Part shown: in pieces, positions 1 through 6,110 of the stretch
Position numbering within the stretch: the first letter of the stretch is position 1
How the letters are laid out: every line of letters starts with the position of its first letter
Origin: an uncultured Helicobacteraceae bacterium
GTDB lineage: Bacteria; Campylobacterota; Campylobacteria; Campylobacterales; Sulfurimonadaceae
Direction: 5' to 3'
DNA length: 6,110 nt
Assembly (NCBI GenBank): GCA_903903705.1
Contig: CAIUZU010000383.1
Span: 1 to 6,110 of the forward strand
Notes under the pieces: model-generated
Seen by the model: the letters and a program-made list of their open reading frames with translations, nothing else
Told to the model about the DNA's origin: nothing
The model's database searches: none
Translations under genes and position numbers: made by a program

Positions 1-746
1 AAGTAAAAGAAGAAGCAGCAAAAGAGTATGAAAATGCCTCACATGAGATTGAGGGTACGGTTTTGCCCACACCTCCTAAGCGTGAAATCGTAAAAAGCAG
101 TGCTAAAGCAAAGTTGGCGATTATCATAGATGATGTAAGTGTAAAAGCACATGTAAGTGCCATAAGTGATCTTAAATTGCCTATAACAATGTCTTTTTTG
201 CCGCCAAGCGAGCGTAGACCAAATTCTCATACCTTAGCAGCAAAAGAGAAATTTTATATGGTGCATTTACCTATGGAAGCGAAAAATTTTAAAAGTGAAG
301 AGCCTTTTACGCTTAAAGCAGATGACTCTCAAGAGAAAATTTCACAAAGAATAGCAGAGATAAAGAAGCTTTTCCCCAGGGTAAAATATATAAATAACCA
401 TGCAGGCAGTAAGTTTACCTCAAATGAGGGAGCTGTTAAGAGATTAATACATGTCTTAAATGAGCAAAATATCAATTTTATCGATAGCAGAACCATTGGA
501 GAATCAAAGGTGCAGATGGCTATGAAAAGCTATCATAAACCTTATGTAAGCAGAGATATATTTTTAGATCATGAAGTTGACAAGAATTACATAAAATCAC
601 AAATTAAAAAAGCAATTGAGGTGGCTAAATTACATGGAAGTGCAATAGCAATCGGACATCCACATGCAAATACGATAGCAGCTATTTTAGAGTCCAAACC
701 GCTTTTTAAAGATGTAGAGTTAGTTCTGGTGGATAAGCTTTACTAA
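1..746 (+). CDS. Divergent polysaccharide deacetylase (YibQ/DUF610 family), 5'-truncated by window edge
   Basis: The frame is open from base 3 to the TAA at 744-746, giving 247 codons with no stop, so the true start lies upstream; the TTG at 63 is internal. Numbering from the codon at base 3, residues 1-35 form a Lys/Glu-rich low-complexity stretch, probably a linker after an N-terminal membrane anchor that is not in the window. The catalytic-type fold begins at LAIIIDDV (38-45), with the Asp-Asp pair that opens this family. It continues with SFLPPSER (64-71), HLPMEA (88-93), NNHAGS (131-136), IDSRT (160-164), RDIFLDH (184-190) and IGHPHANT (217-224). These match the divergent polysaccharide deacetylase family (Pfam Polysacc_deac_2), a NodB-like fold whose Asp/His residues would bind metal. 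The family is presumed to act on envelope carbohydrate in the periplasm, but the substrate is unknown. dprA starts 2 bases after the stop, suggesting cotranscription. The family call is strong; the activity is inferred. Confidence 0.88.
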   Translation, partial: VKEEAAKEYENASHEIEGTVLPTPPKREIVKSSAKAKLAIIIDDVSVKAHVSAISDLKLPITMSFLPPSERRPNSHTLAAKEKFYMVHLPMEAKNFKSEEPFTLKADDSQEKISQRIAEIKKLFPRVKYINNHAGSKFTSNEGAVKRLIHVLNEQNINFIDSRTIGESKVQMAMKSYHKPYVSRDIFLDHEVDKNYIKSQIKKAIEVAKLHGSAIAIGHPHANTIAAILESKPLFKDVELVLVDKLY

Positions 747-748
747 AA

Positions 749-1525
749 ATGAGCAGAGTTTACGAGACTATTCCTGAATTGTTATCTATGAAAAGCTATC
801 CGAAAGAGCTTTTTTATGACGGAGATTTAAATCTTTTAAAAAGAACAAAAATCTCGATAGTCGGAAGCAGAAAACCGACTCAATATTCTCGCCAGATGAT
901 TCAAAAACTTTCATCAAGCCTCTCAAAAAACGGTATCTGCGTTGTTAGCGGAGGTGCTATGGGAATAGACGCAACGGCACATAGCGGAGCCGGAAGTTCA
1001 AATACTATTGCCGTTTTGCCGTGTGGCATAGATCTTCGTTATCCATCAGTCAATAAAAACTTACTAAATGAGATACAAAAGAGCGGACTTTTACTGAGTC
1101 AATTTGAGCAGGGGTTTACTGCAACGCCATGGAGTTTTGTTGTGAGAAATGAGCTTGTTGTTGCTCTTGGAGATGTTTTGGTAGTGGGTGAGGCGGATGT
1201 TGATAGCGGAACGATGAGAAGCGTAGAGTTTGCCCTTAAAATGAAAAAAGAGATTTATATTCTTCCTCAGCGTTTGGGTGAGAGCAGTGGGACAAATCAG
1301 CTTGCAAGAGAATCTTTGGCAAAAGTTATCTACGACATAGATGAGTTTGTATCAAAATTTTCTCTATTACAAAATATAGAACCGATGATAAAAGATGATT
1401 TCATAGCATTTTGCACTACTAATCCGACTTATGATGAAGCCCTTGCTAAATATCCTCAGAGAATTTTTGAAGCTGAACTTAGTGGTGAGATAGAGATAAG
1501 AAACGGCAGAATTTTGGTTATATGA
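749..1525 (+). CDS. dprA: DNA-processing protein DprA (Smf), RecA loader in transformation
   Basis: DprA binds incoming single-stranded DNA in the cytoplasm and loads RecA during natural transformation. The 258-residue protein is short, like the Helicobacter pylori protein as I recall it and unlike the ~370-residue enterobacterial form; it lacks the N-terminal SAM-like domain. The Rossmann-type core is clear: ISIVGSRKPTQYS (35-47), VVSGGAMGIDATAH (65-78), TIAVLPCGIDLRYP (86-99), RNELVVALGDVLVV (133-146), SGTMRS (153-158), ILPQR (171-175) and GTNQL (181-185). Residues ~215-258 resemble the small C-terminal winged-helix (DML1-like) domain of H. pylori DprA. The usual FPxRNRIIAGLS motif reads FVVRNELVVALG, so Glu135 replaces the second Arg. 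The ATG lies 2 bases after the deacetylase stop and has no good Shine-Dalgarno at normal spacing, so translational coupling is likely. The 3' end overlaps convergent queA by 8 bases. No ruvX follows, although I recall it next to dprA in some relatives. Confidence 0.94.
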   Translation: MSRVYETIPELLSMKSYPKELFYDGDLNLLKRTKISIVGSRKPTQYSRQMIQKLSSSLSKNGICVVSGGAMGIDATAHSGAGSSNTIAVLPCGIDLRYPSVNKNLLNEIQKSGLLLSQFEQGFTATPWSFVVRNELVVALGDVLVVGEADVDSGTMRSVEFALKMKKEIYILPQRLGESSGTNQLARESLAKVIYDIDEFVSKFSLLQNIEPMIKDDFIAFCTTNPTYDEALAKYPQRIFEAELSGEIEIRNGRILVI

Positions 1526-2546
1526 TAAGCATCGCATCGCCGTAAGAGTAGAATCTATACTCTTCTTCAATTGCGATTTTATAGAGTTCTTGAGCCTTTT
1601 GAAGACCAACAAAAGAAGCGACCAACATAAGAAGCGTGGACTTTGGAAGATGAAAATTTGTAAGAATATGATTTACTCTTAAGGGTTTGTTGTTTGGATG
1701 CAAAAATAGATTTGCTTCACCTTTTTGTTTTGTTTTATTTCTTGCATAAAACTCTATAGTTCTAGTAGAAGTTGTGCCAACGCTTAAAATCGGTATATTT
1801 GAATCTAAAAGTTCTTTGGCTCTATCGGAGATGTCATAGTACTCCGAGTGCATTGGATGATCTAAAATAGTGGCGCACTCAACGGGCTTAAATGTGCCGC
1901 TTCCTACATGTAGAGTTACATATGCATGAGAAAATTTTGAGCAGACTCTCTCATGCTGTTCTTTTGTAAAGTGGAGTGATGCAGTAGGCGCTGCAACGGC
2001 ACCTTCCTCTTTGGCAAATACGCTCTGGTACTCACTCTCATCTTCTTTGTTATCTTCTCTTTGGATATATGGCGGGAGTGGTACATGTCCAATCTTGTCT
2101 ACTATCGGGAGCAGTTCTTCAAAGCGTAAAAGTTTATCGTTCGTATAAAAATTTACGACTCTGCTTCCATCTTCATGTAGCTCTTTTACTTCTGCTTCTA
2201 AATTTTCATCAAAAAAAATCTTTGTGCTGATTTTTACTTTGCCTCTTATATATACATTTACATCATGGGCATTAATGGCTCTGTTTATTAGAAGTTCTAC
2301 TCCACCGCCGCTCTCTTTTTTCCCAAAAAGCCTTGCTTTTATAACTTTTGTGTTGTTAAATATAAGTGCAGATCCTTCTGGGATAAACTTCTCAAAATCC
2401 CAAAAATGAACATGAGAAACGGTGTCCGTCGCTCTGATGTATACTAGCAGTTTTGCACTGTCTCTGGGATTTGCGGGGTGGGTTGCTATGAGCTCTTTTG
2501 GAAGGGAAAAATCATAGCTGGATGTGAGCAGCACATTGGCACTCAC
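1518..2546 (-). CDS. queA: S-adenosylmethionine:tRNA ribosyltransferase-isomerase QueA
   Basis: QueA transfers and isomerises the ribosyl group of SAM onto the preQ1 base at tRNA position 34, forming epoxyqueuosine, the step before queuosine, in the cytoplasm. The 342 residues match the family's usual ~340-355. Conserved blocks in order: SYDFSLPKELIATHP (10-24), RDSAKLLVY (28-36), LIFNNTKVIKARLFG (61-75), GGGVELL (80-86), GHVPLPPYIQR (153-163), EGAVAAPTASLHFT (181-194), TLHVGSGTFKPV (211-222), MHSEYY (232-237), SVGTTSTRTIE (255-265), NHILTNFHLPKSTLLMLV (292-309) and YRFYSYGDAMLI (330-341). The start is GTG at 2546, one base after the tatC stop, with AGAGAGA just upstream. A second in-frame GTG at 2534 would remove four residues and cannot be excluded. 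It is the last gene of tatB-tatC-queA. The stop TAA lies inside the end of convergent dprA, so no intergenic terminator is possible there. Confidence 0.97.
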   Translation of the reverse strand: MSANVLLTSSYDFSLPKELIATHPANPRDSAKLLVYIRATDTVSHVHFWDFEKFIPEGSALIFNNTKVIKARLFGKKESGGGVELLINRAINAHDVNVYIRGKVKISTKIFFDENLEAEVKELHEDGSRVVNFYTNDKLLRFEELLPIVDKIGHVPLPPYIQREDNKEDESEYQSVFAKEEGAVAAPTASLHFTKEQHERVCSKFSHAYVTLHVGSGTFKPVECATILDHPMHSEYYDISDRAKELLDSNIPILSVGTTSTRTIEFYARNKTKQKGEANLFLHPNNKPLRVNHILTNFHLPKSTLLMLVASFVGLQKAQELYKIAIEEEYRFYSYGDAMLII

Positions 2547-2547
2547 G

Positions 2548-3354
2548 TTATCTCTCTAATTTTTTTGTATCGTCGCTAGTCTCATCCTCATCTTCATCCA
2601 CTTCTTCTTCTTCAAGCGGAGGTGCAGGATTTACTACTCTGACGATTAAAATAGATACGCCGTATAGAAAAGTAAGAGGAGCTGCCATCAAAAGCTGTGT
2701 AAGAACGTCAGGCGGAGTAAGAATTGCCGCTACTATAAAAATAATTACAACGGCATATCTGAAAAACTCTATCATATTTCTATCGTTTATCATACCTAAA
2801 ATAGCCAAGGTATATGCAAAAATAGGAAGTTCAAAAGCGATTCCAAAACCGAACATTATCTTTGTAAAAAATCCTACATAATCTTCTATGTTGATAAGCG
2901 GCGTAAATTGAAAACTACCAAATGCGATAAGAAAGTCAAATCCAAGAGGGGTAACGATATAGTAGGCAAAAAGAACTCCTACTCCAAACATTGACGTTCC
3001 GCCTAGTATAAAGGGCAGTACCAGTTTTTTCTCGTTTGCATATAATGCAGGGGCAACAAATGCCCATATTTGAGCTAAAATTACCGGTAGAGAACCTAAA
3101 ATTGCTGCAAAAAATGATACTTTAAGGGCAACAAAAAATGTTCCCCCGACCTGTGTTGTAGTAACCATACCATCCGCAGCATTAACTGATGTTTTTCCGA
3201 CTGATATAAGCGCATCATTTAGCGGTGCTACTAGCCAAGTTAAAATTGGTTGGTAAAAAGAGAACATGACAAAAAACATTACGATTAGAGTGCCGACAGA
3301 TATTGCCAACCTTTTTCTTAGTTCAATTAAATGGGGTTTTATCTCATCAAACAT
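2548..3354 (-). CDS. tatC: Twin-arginine translocase subunit TatC
   Basis: TatC is the inner-membrane core of the Tat system and, with TatB, recognises twin-arginine signal peptides on folded proteins. The 268-residue product has the family layout: cytoplasmic start with HLIELRKRL (8-16), then six hydrophobic segments at roughly 18-42, 73-97, 112-136, 158-180, 196-211 and 217-240. Functionally important positions of E. coli TatC are all present with a constant +5 offset: Phe99 and Glu108 in the FVAPALYANEKKL loop (99-111), Glu175 in FELP (174-177) and Asp216 in LTPPDV (212-217). The C-terminus after residue 246 is strongly acidic (a Glu/Asp cluster at 248-262), which is within the variability of TatC tails but pronounced. 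The ATG overlaps the end of tatB by 8 bases and queA starts 1 base after the stop, so the three genes are almost certainly cotranscribed and probably translationally coupled. Confidence 0.97.
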   Translation of the reverse strand: MFDEIKPHLIELRKRLAISVGTLIVMFFVMFSFYQPILTWLVAPLNDALISVGKTSVNAADGMVTTTQVGGTFFVALKVSFFAAILGSLPVILAQIWAFVAPALYANEKKLVLPFILGGTSMFGVGVLFAYYIVTPLGFDFLIAFGSFQFTPLINIEDYVGFFTKIMFGFGIAFELPIFAYTLAILGMINDRNMIEFFRYAVVIIFIVAAILTPPDVLTQLLMAAPLTFLYGVSILIVRVVNPAPPLEEEEVDEDEDETSDDTKKLER

Positions 3355-3766
3355 TTTTCTTATCTTCTTCTACTTTATTTGTCGACTGCACTGCATCGCT
3401 TTTTTTGAGAGTCACCTCTTGCGGTGTGCTTGGAGCTGTTTTTTTCTCAGTTTTATTTAAGTCGTCACCCATAAAAAAGTCATCTTCAAGAGTTGTAAGT
3501 TTTGCTGCCATCTGCTTGATATCCGTTGCACTTTTTACTTTGTCTGTTGCAGTTAAAAGCTCTTGCTTGTATGCCAAAGCTTCATCTTTCATACTTTTTA
3601 CGTTTAGCTCTTCTTCAAAACTATCTTTTACCGAGTTAATAACATTTTTAGTATTTTTAAAAAATTTAGCTATCTCTACCATCGCACCCGGCAGTTTATC
3701 CGGACCAAGAAACAGAACAGCGATAATAGCAATGACGATTATTTCGCCCAAATCCATACCAAACAT
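3347..3766 (-). CDS. tatB: Twin-arginine translocase subunit TatB
   Basis: TatB partners TatC in the Tat signal-peptide receptor complex. The 139-residue product begins MFGMDLGEI, followed by a hydrophobic helix (about 9-20), the GP hinge at 21-22 in FLGPDKLP (19-26), an amphipathic helix from ~26 to 55, and a polar Lys/Glu/Thr-rich tail. Glu8 and the Gly21-Pro22 hinge fall at the same positions as in E. coli TatB. The polar Glu8, the length (TatA is usually 60-90 residues) and the position directly before tatC favour TatB over TatA. No tatA is present in the window, so it is presumably elsewhere in the genome, as I recall for other Campylobacterota. The start is ATG 3766 with a good AAGGA six bases upstream. 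The stop TGA lies within the first codons of tatC (ATGTTTGA overlap). Confidence 0.94.
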   Translation of the reverse strand: MFGMDLGEIIVIAIIAVLFLGPDKLPGAMVEIAKFFKNTKNVINSVKDSFEEELNVKSMKDEALAYKQELLTATDKVKSATDIKQMAAKLTTLEDDFFMGDDLNKTEKKTAPSTPQEVTLKKSDAVQSTNKVEEDKKNV

Positions 3767-3772
3767 AAAAAA

Positions 3773-3777
3773 TCCTT
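3773..3777 (-). promoter_or_regulatory. Ribosome binding site of tatB
   Basis: AAGGA on the - strand, with six T bases between it and the ATG at 3766. It is the best consensus Shine-Dalgarno sequence in the window and fixes the tatB start. It fits tatB being the first gene of its unit rather than relying on translational coupling. Confidence 0.8.
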
Positions 3778-3788
3778 AAATTATAATA

Positions 3789-3801
3789 GGGCAAGATTCT
3801 A
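3789..3801 (-). promoter_or_regulatory. Possible promoter (-10 TAGAAT) for tatB-tatC-queA in the 52-base hemW-tatB gap
   Basis: The only gap of any size between - strand genes (3767-3818) is very AT-rich. It contains TAGAAT at 3801-3796, from which transcription would start near 3790, leaving room for the AAGGA ribosome binding site. There is no recognisable TTGACA -35 box; as I recall, Campylobacter-type housekeeping promoters often lack one and have T-rich upstream DNA, which is seen here. A perfect TATAAT at 3785-3780 is also present but would put the start inside the ribosome binding site. AT-rich DNA produces such hexamers by chance, so this is tentative. Confidence 0.3.
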
Positions 3802-3818
3802 TCTAAAGAATAATTAAA

Positions 3819-4871
3819 TTATGATATAAAGAGTGCAATCTCATCTGCTAAGAGGTAGTCATTGTTATAAAAAGTATCATTTTGAAATATAAGTTTTTTT
3901 TCATCAACCAAAAGAGTGGCTTTTTGCAGCTCATTTTTATCTAAAATATTTTTAGATACTCCGACACATGATCGAAGCCCTAAAAATATCTGCTCCATCT
4001 TTTTATCTTCTTGTGTCAATTTTTCTACTCTTATGTCAAGCGGATTTTCTATATATGCTTCAACGCTTGAAGTCGGGTAGTATCTCTCTAAGCCAAGTTT
4101 GCCGACAGCTCCGCTTCCAAGCCCTATATAATCTTTATACTCCCAATATCCCATATTATGGCTGCTTCTGTAAGATCCGAAGTTGCTGATTTCATACTGG
4201 GTAAAACCAAATTTTTTTATCTTTTTAAATAGCCATGATGTGAGACTTAGTCTCTCTTTTGACATGTGTGGTTTTGATTCAAATGGGGTACCCTCTTCGA
4301 TGGTCAGGGCATAAGCGCTTAAGTGGTTAATGGGAAGAGAGAATGCCCTTAGAAGGTCATTTTCCAAAAGCTCTTTTGTATCGCCAAGTGTTGCATATAT
4401 GAGATCTAGAGAAATATTTTTATATCCGACTTTTTGTGCATTTAAGATTGCCTCTTCTGCTTGAGAAGCGTTGTGAGCACGATTTAAAATTCTTAGTTTT
4501 TCTTTATTAAAACTCTGCACTCCAAAACTTATGCGATTTACTCCAAGTGCAAACATACCCTCAAGCCACTCTAAAGTTGCACTGTTTGGGTTTGCTTCGC
4601 TTGTTATTTCAATATTTTCTGCCAGATAAGGGTCTAGCATGGAGAAAAGTTTTTCATAAAGTTTAGGAGAAACGGTGGAGGGAGTTCCGCCACCTATAAA
4701 GAGAGATTCTATTGATTTTGGTGTTACGTCAAATCGTTTTATTTCAAATTGAAGTTGTGTGCAAAGAGCCTCCATGTAGATCTCTTTGAGGTGAAATTTA
4801 TCTACATAAGAGTTAAAAGCGCAGTATGAGCACTTTGAATCGCAAAAAGGGATATGTATGTAGAGTAACAT
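3819..4871 (-). CDS. hemW: Radical SAM heme chaperone HemW (formerly HemN-like coproporphyrinogen III oxidase)
   Basis: HemW is a radical-SAM protein that binds heme and is thought to deliver it to respiratory membrane proteins; it has often been mis-annotated as oxygen-independent coproporphyrinogen oxidase (HemN). The 350-residue product has the [4Fe-4S] motif with Cys10, Cys14 and Cys17 in HIPFCDSKCSYCAFNS (6-21). True HemN has a fourth Cys two residues after the third (CxxxCxxCxC); here it is Phe19, the HemW pattern. Also present are LFIGGGTPS (57-65), EANPNS (92-97), GVNRISFGVQSF (110-121), YALTIEEGTPF (187-197) and the HemW-specific HNxxYW as HNMGYW (238-243). It is slightly shorter than E. 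coli HemW (~378). The ATG is separated from the mcp stop by two codons in the same frame, and AGGGA overlaps that stop at only 3 bases from the ATG, so coupling to mcp translation is likely. The N-terminus starts as in homologues, so the start is secure. Confidence 0.93.
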   Translation of the reverse strand: MLLYIHIPFCDSKCSYCAFNSYVDKFHLKEIYMEALCTQLQFEIKRFDVTPKSIESLFIGGGTPSTVSPKLYEKLFSMLDPYLAENIEITSEANPNSATLEWLEGMFALGVNRISFGVQSFNKEKLRILNRAHNASQAEEAILNAQKVGYKNISLDLIYATLGDTKELLENDLLRAFSLPINHLSAYALTIEEGTPFESKPHMSKERLSLTSWLFKKIKKFGFTQYEISNFGSYRSSHNMGYWEYKDYIGLGSGAVGKLGLERYYPTSSVEAYIENPLDIRVEKLTQEDKKMEQIFLGLRSCVGVSKNILDKNELQKATLLVDEKKLIFQNDTFYNNDYLLADEIALFIS

Positions 4872-4874
4872 AAT

Positions 4875-4879
4875 TCCCT
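4875..4879 (-). promoter_or_regulatory. Ribosome binding site of hemW overlapping the mcp stop codon
   Basis: AGGGA on the - strand shares its first two bases with the TAG stop of mcp (4880-4878) and lies only 3 bases before the hemW ATG, which is tight. An in-frame stop directly upstream leaves ATG 4871 as the first possible start. The arrangement suggests ribosomes ending mcp restart on hemW. Confidence 0.6.
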
Positions 4880-5993
4880 ATTTTGATAGACTGCTTAGAG
4901 TGTTGATAATCTCATCCATTTTATTGTTTATGAGGCTGATTTCACCTGAGATGTCATTTACTTCACTTGCATTTCTGTTAAGCGCATCAGAGCTTTCAGA
5001 GATAGACTGGATAAGTATATTTGTGGTTGCCGAAGTTTCAGCTAAACTTTTTTGTGTTCTCTCTGCAAGTTTTCGCACCTCGTCCGCAACAACTGCAAAT
5101 CCTCTTCCATGCTCGCCTGCACGGGCTGCTTCGATTGCCGCATTTAGTGCTAAAAGGTTTGTCTGTTCGGCAATATCACCGATAGTCGCTAAAATAGTTT
5201 TTGTCTCATTTGCATTTGTAACAAGAGTTTGAAGATTTCCTACCATCTCATTTTCTTTATGTGCAACATTATGGATTCTATCCACGGCATCAGTAATCAT
5301 ACCTTTTAAATCTCTGATTGTAGAGTTTGTGATTTTTGAGATAGTTTCATTGAGTTTGCTTGAAGAGTCGACTATCGTATCTTGATGCTCTTTGTTTTTT
5401 TGTTCCATATCTTGAAGTGCTTGCCCAAGAGAGTTGATATTGTTAAGAAGATCAGCCATTTTAGCTTCTACATCGATGTTGCTTCTTGTTGCAAAATTAC
5501 CTTGTGAAAATTTTTGCAGGGTAGAGATTGCATTATCAATATTTTTTTCAGAGTGGTTTAACATATTGTTTAGGCTGTTTCTTAGTACATGCACATATGG
5601 AGTTTTAGAGTCAGATGAGATACGACATGAGTAGTGACCTCTTGAGACTTTGTCTGCGAGTATTACCATTTCGCCGGCAACTTTAGTATCTTCAAGCACG
5701 GCTTTTTGGTAACTGTTCACGATTGTATTAAAGTTCTTTTCTGCTTCATTTTGAGTGTTTTCATTGAGAATGATTTTGTTTCTGCTAAACTCCATCATTT
5801 CAATAAATTCAGCTCTTTTAGTCTCAATATAGGCATTTTTGGATGAGCCTTTTTGCATGCCTACTACTATAGTAATAATAAAAGTTACTATAGCTAAAGT
5901 TGCATGAACGACATTTGAATCGCTTAAAAAAAGAGATGCGATAAGAGCAACGAAAGTTACGGATATAATTATATTTTTTTGCATAGTGTTCAT
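4878..5993 (-). CDS. Methyl-accepting chemotaxis-type signal transducer, membrane hairpin without periplasmic sensor domain
   Basis: The 371-residue product has two closely spaced hydrophobic helices (about 7-23 and 29-45) joined by only SDSNV, so there is no periplasmic ligand-binding domain. A cytoplasmic helical region follows (50-110), then two HAMP-like units: one around [10 protein letters not shown]...LRNSLNNML (116-145) and one around FSQGNFATR...[12 protein letters not shown] (162-193). The signalling tip is highly conserved at 271-315 ([35 protein letters not shown]), identifying an MCP that should contact CheW/CheA. Only about 75 residues follow the tip and there is no C-terminal CheR/CheB-docking pentapeptide, so the rod is short and may lack part of the usual methylation region. 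Such a receptor would have to sense something cytoplasmic or membrane-linked; what it senses is unknown. ATG 5993 is preferred over the in-frame ATG at 5984 because AGGA lies 7 bases upstream. It sits between an unrecognised partial gene and hemW, all in one operon-like run. Confidence 0.9.
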   Translation of the reverse strand: MNTMQKNIIISVTFVALIASLFLSDSNVVHATLAIVTFIITIVVGMQKGSSKNAYIETKRAEFIEMMEFSRNKIILNENTQNEAEKNFNTIVNSYQKAVLEDTKVAGEMVILADKVSRGHYSCRISSDSKTPYVHVLRNSLNNMLNHSEKNIDNAISTLQKFSQGNFATRSNIDVEAKMADLLNNINSLGQALQDMEQKNKEHQDTIVDSSSKLNETISKITNSTIRDLKGMITDAVDRIHNVAHKENEMVGNLQTLVTNANETKTILATIGDIAEQTNLLALNAAIEAARAGEHGRGFAVVADEVRKLAERTQKSLAETSATTNILIQSISESSDALNRNASEVNDISGEISLINNKMDEIINTLSSLSK

Positions 5994-6000
5994 TTTGATT

Positions 6001-6004
6001 TCCT
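6001..6004 (-). promoter_or_regulatory. Ribosome binding site of mcp overlapping the upstream stop codon
   Basis: AGGA on the - strand overlaps the TAG stop (6005-6003) of the upstream gene and is 7 bases from ATG 5993. It decides between that ATG and the one three codons further in, and implies translational coupling with the upstream gene. Confidence 0.65.
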
Positions 6005-6110
6005 ATCTTAATGTTTTGTAGAGTTCAACAGCTTCTTCGATCTCTTTTTTAGATGGTTTTCTTCTGCATGAGAGATATGTTTTTTCTTTTCTCACTTCAT
6101 CAAATATAGG
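6003..6110 (-). CDS. C-terminal end of an unrecognised protein, truncated by window edge
   Basis: The - strand is open from base 6110 to the TAG at 6005-6003, giving 35 residues that begin PIFDEVRKEK and end VELYKTLR. The peptide is highly charged (Lys, Arg and Glu) and looks helical near its end, with KKEIEEAVELYKTLR (21-35). It contains one Cys (residue 15) and no motif I can assign, so I do not propose a function. Support for its being a real gene comes from the clean frame to the window edge, the Lys/Glu-rich composition like its neighbours, and the following mcp starting 9 bases after the stop with a Shine-Dalgarno sequence overlapping that stop. It is probably the upstream member of the same operon as mcp and hemW. 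Confidence 0.6.
   Translation of the reverse strand, partial: PIFDEVRKEKTYLSCRRKPSKKEIEEAVELYKTLR

Noticed and set aside
63..65. TTG as the start of the deacetylase gene.
   Set aside because: The frame is open to the left edge and the region before the fold looks like a coding linker, so this TTG is internal.
2211..2218. A8 tract in queA (and a similar T8 at 3894-3901 in hemW) as phase-variation or slippage sites.
   Set aside because: Both frames are intact, the tracts are short for phase variation, and such runs are expected in AT-rich Lys/Phe coding.
3303..3779. 158-codon open frame on the + strand opposite tatB and the start of tatC.
   Set aside because: It lies wholly antisense to well-supported tat genes; its hydrophobic, Ser/Phe-rich translation is typical of a shadow of Lys/Glu-rich coding.
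3780..3785. Perfect TATAAT on the - strand upstream of tatB.
   Set aside because: Transcription from it would start at about 3773, inside the AAGGA ribosome binding site, leaving no usable leader. AT-rich DNA gives this hexamer by chance.
3796..3811. Short inverted repeat (AGAAT / ATTCT) in the hemW-tatB gap, possibly a hemW terminator or an operator.
   Set aside because: It is only a 5-base AT-rich stem with no following T run on the - strand, too weak to support either.
4900..5232. 110-codon open frame on the + strand within mcp.
   Set aside because: It is antisense to the most conserved MCP signalling region and has no family resemblance.

Overview
The window looks like ordinary chromosomal DNA of a Campylobacterota (Epsilonproteobacteria) bacterium, probably a Sulfurimonas-like free-living species. 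The reasons are the AT-rich, lysine-rich coding, the very tight gene packing, a short Helicobacter-type DprA, and the order hemW-tatB-tatC-queA. As far as I recall, tatB-tatC-queA is also found together in Campylobacter and Helicobacter. The genus is an inference. No tRNA, rRNA, insertion sequence, CRISPR array or phage gene is visible.

Left part, + strand (1-1525): the 3' part of a divergent polysaccharide deacetylase (YibQ/DUF610 family) gene whose start lies outside the window, followed after 2 bases by a complete dprA (DNA uptake and recombination mediator). They probably form one transcription unit. dprA ends tail to tail with queA, and the two overlap by 8 bases.

Right part, - strand (6110 down to 1518), read from right to left: the last 35 codons of an unrecognised protein, a short chemoreceptor gene (MCP), hemW (radical-SAM heme chaperone), a 52-base gap that may hold a promoter, then tatB, tatC and queA. 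tatB/tatC overlap by 8 bases and tatC/queA are 1 base apart. The first three genes look like one operon, and so do tatB-tatC-queA. The 52-base gap shows no clear terminator, so all six could be cotranscribed.

Functionally this is a housekeeping mixture: envelope carbohydrate modification, natural competence, tRNA queuosine synthesis (QueA), export of folded proteins (TatBC, with TatA presumably elsewhere), heme handling and chemotaxis. I found no convincing undescribed system. The points most worth checking are: the MCP is a membrane hairpin with no periplasmic sensor domain and a short signalling rod; the partial gene, mcp and hemW share one reading frame, separated only by two in-frame TAG codons; DprA has an Arg-to-Glu change in a conserved motif; and dprA and queA overlap at their 3' ends.
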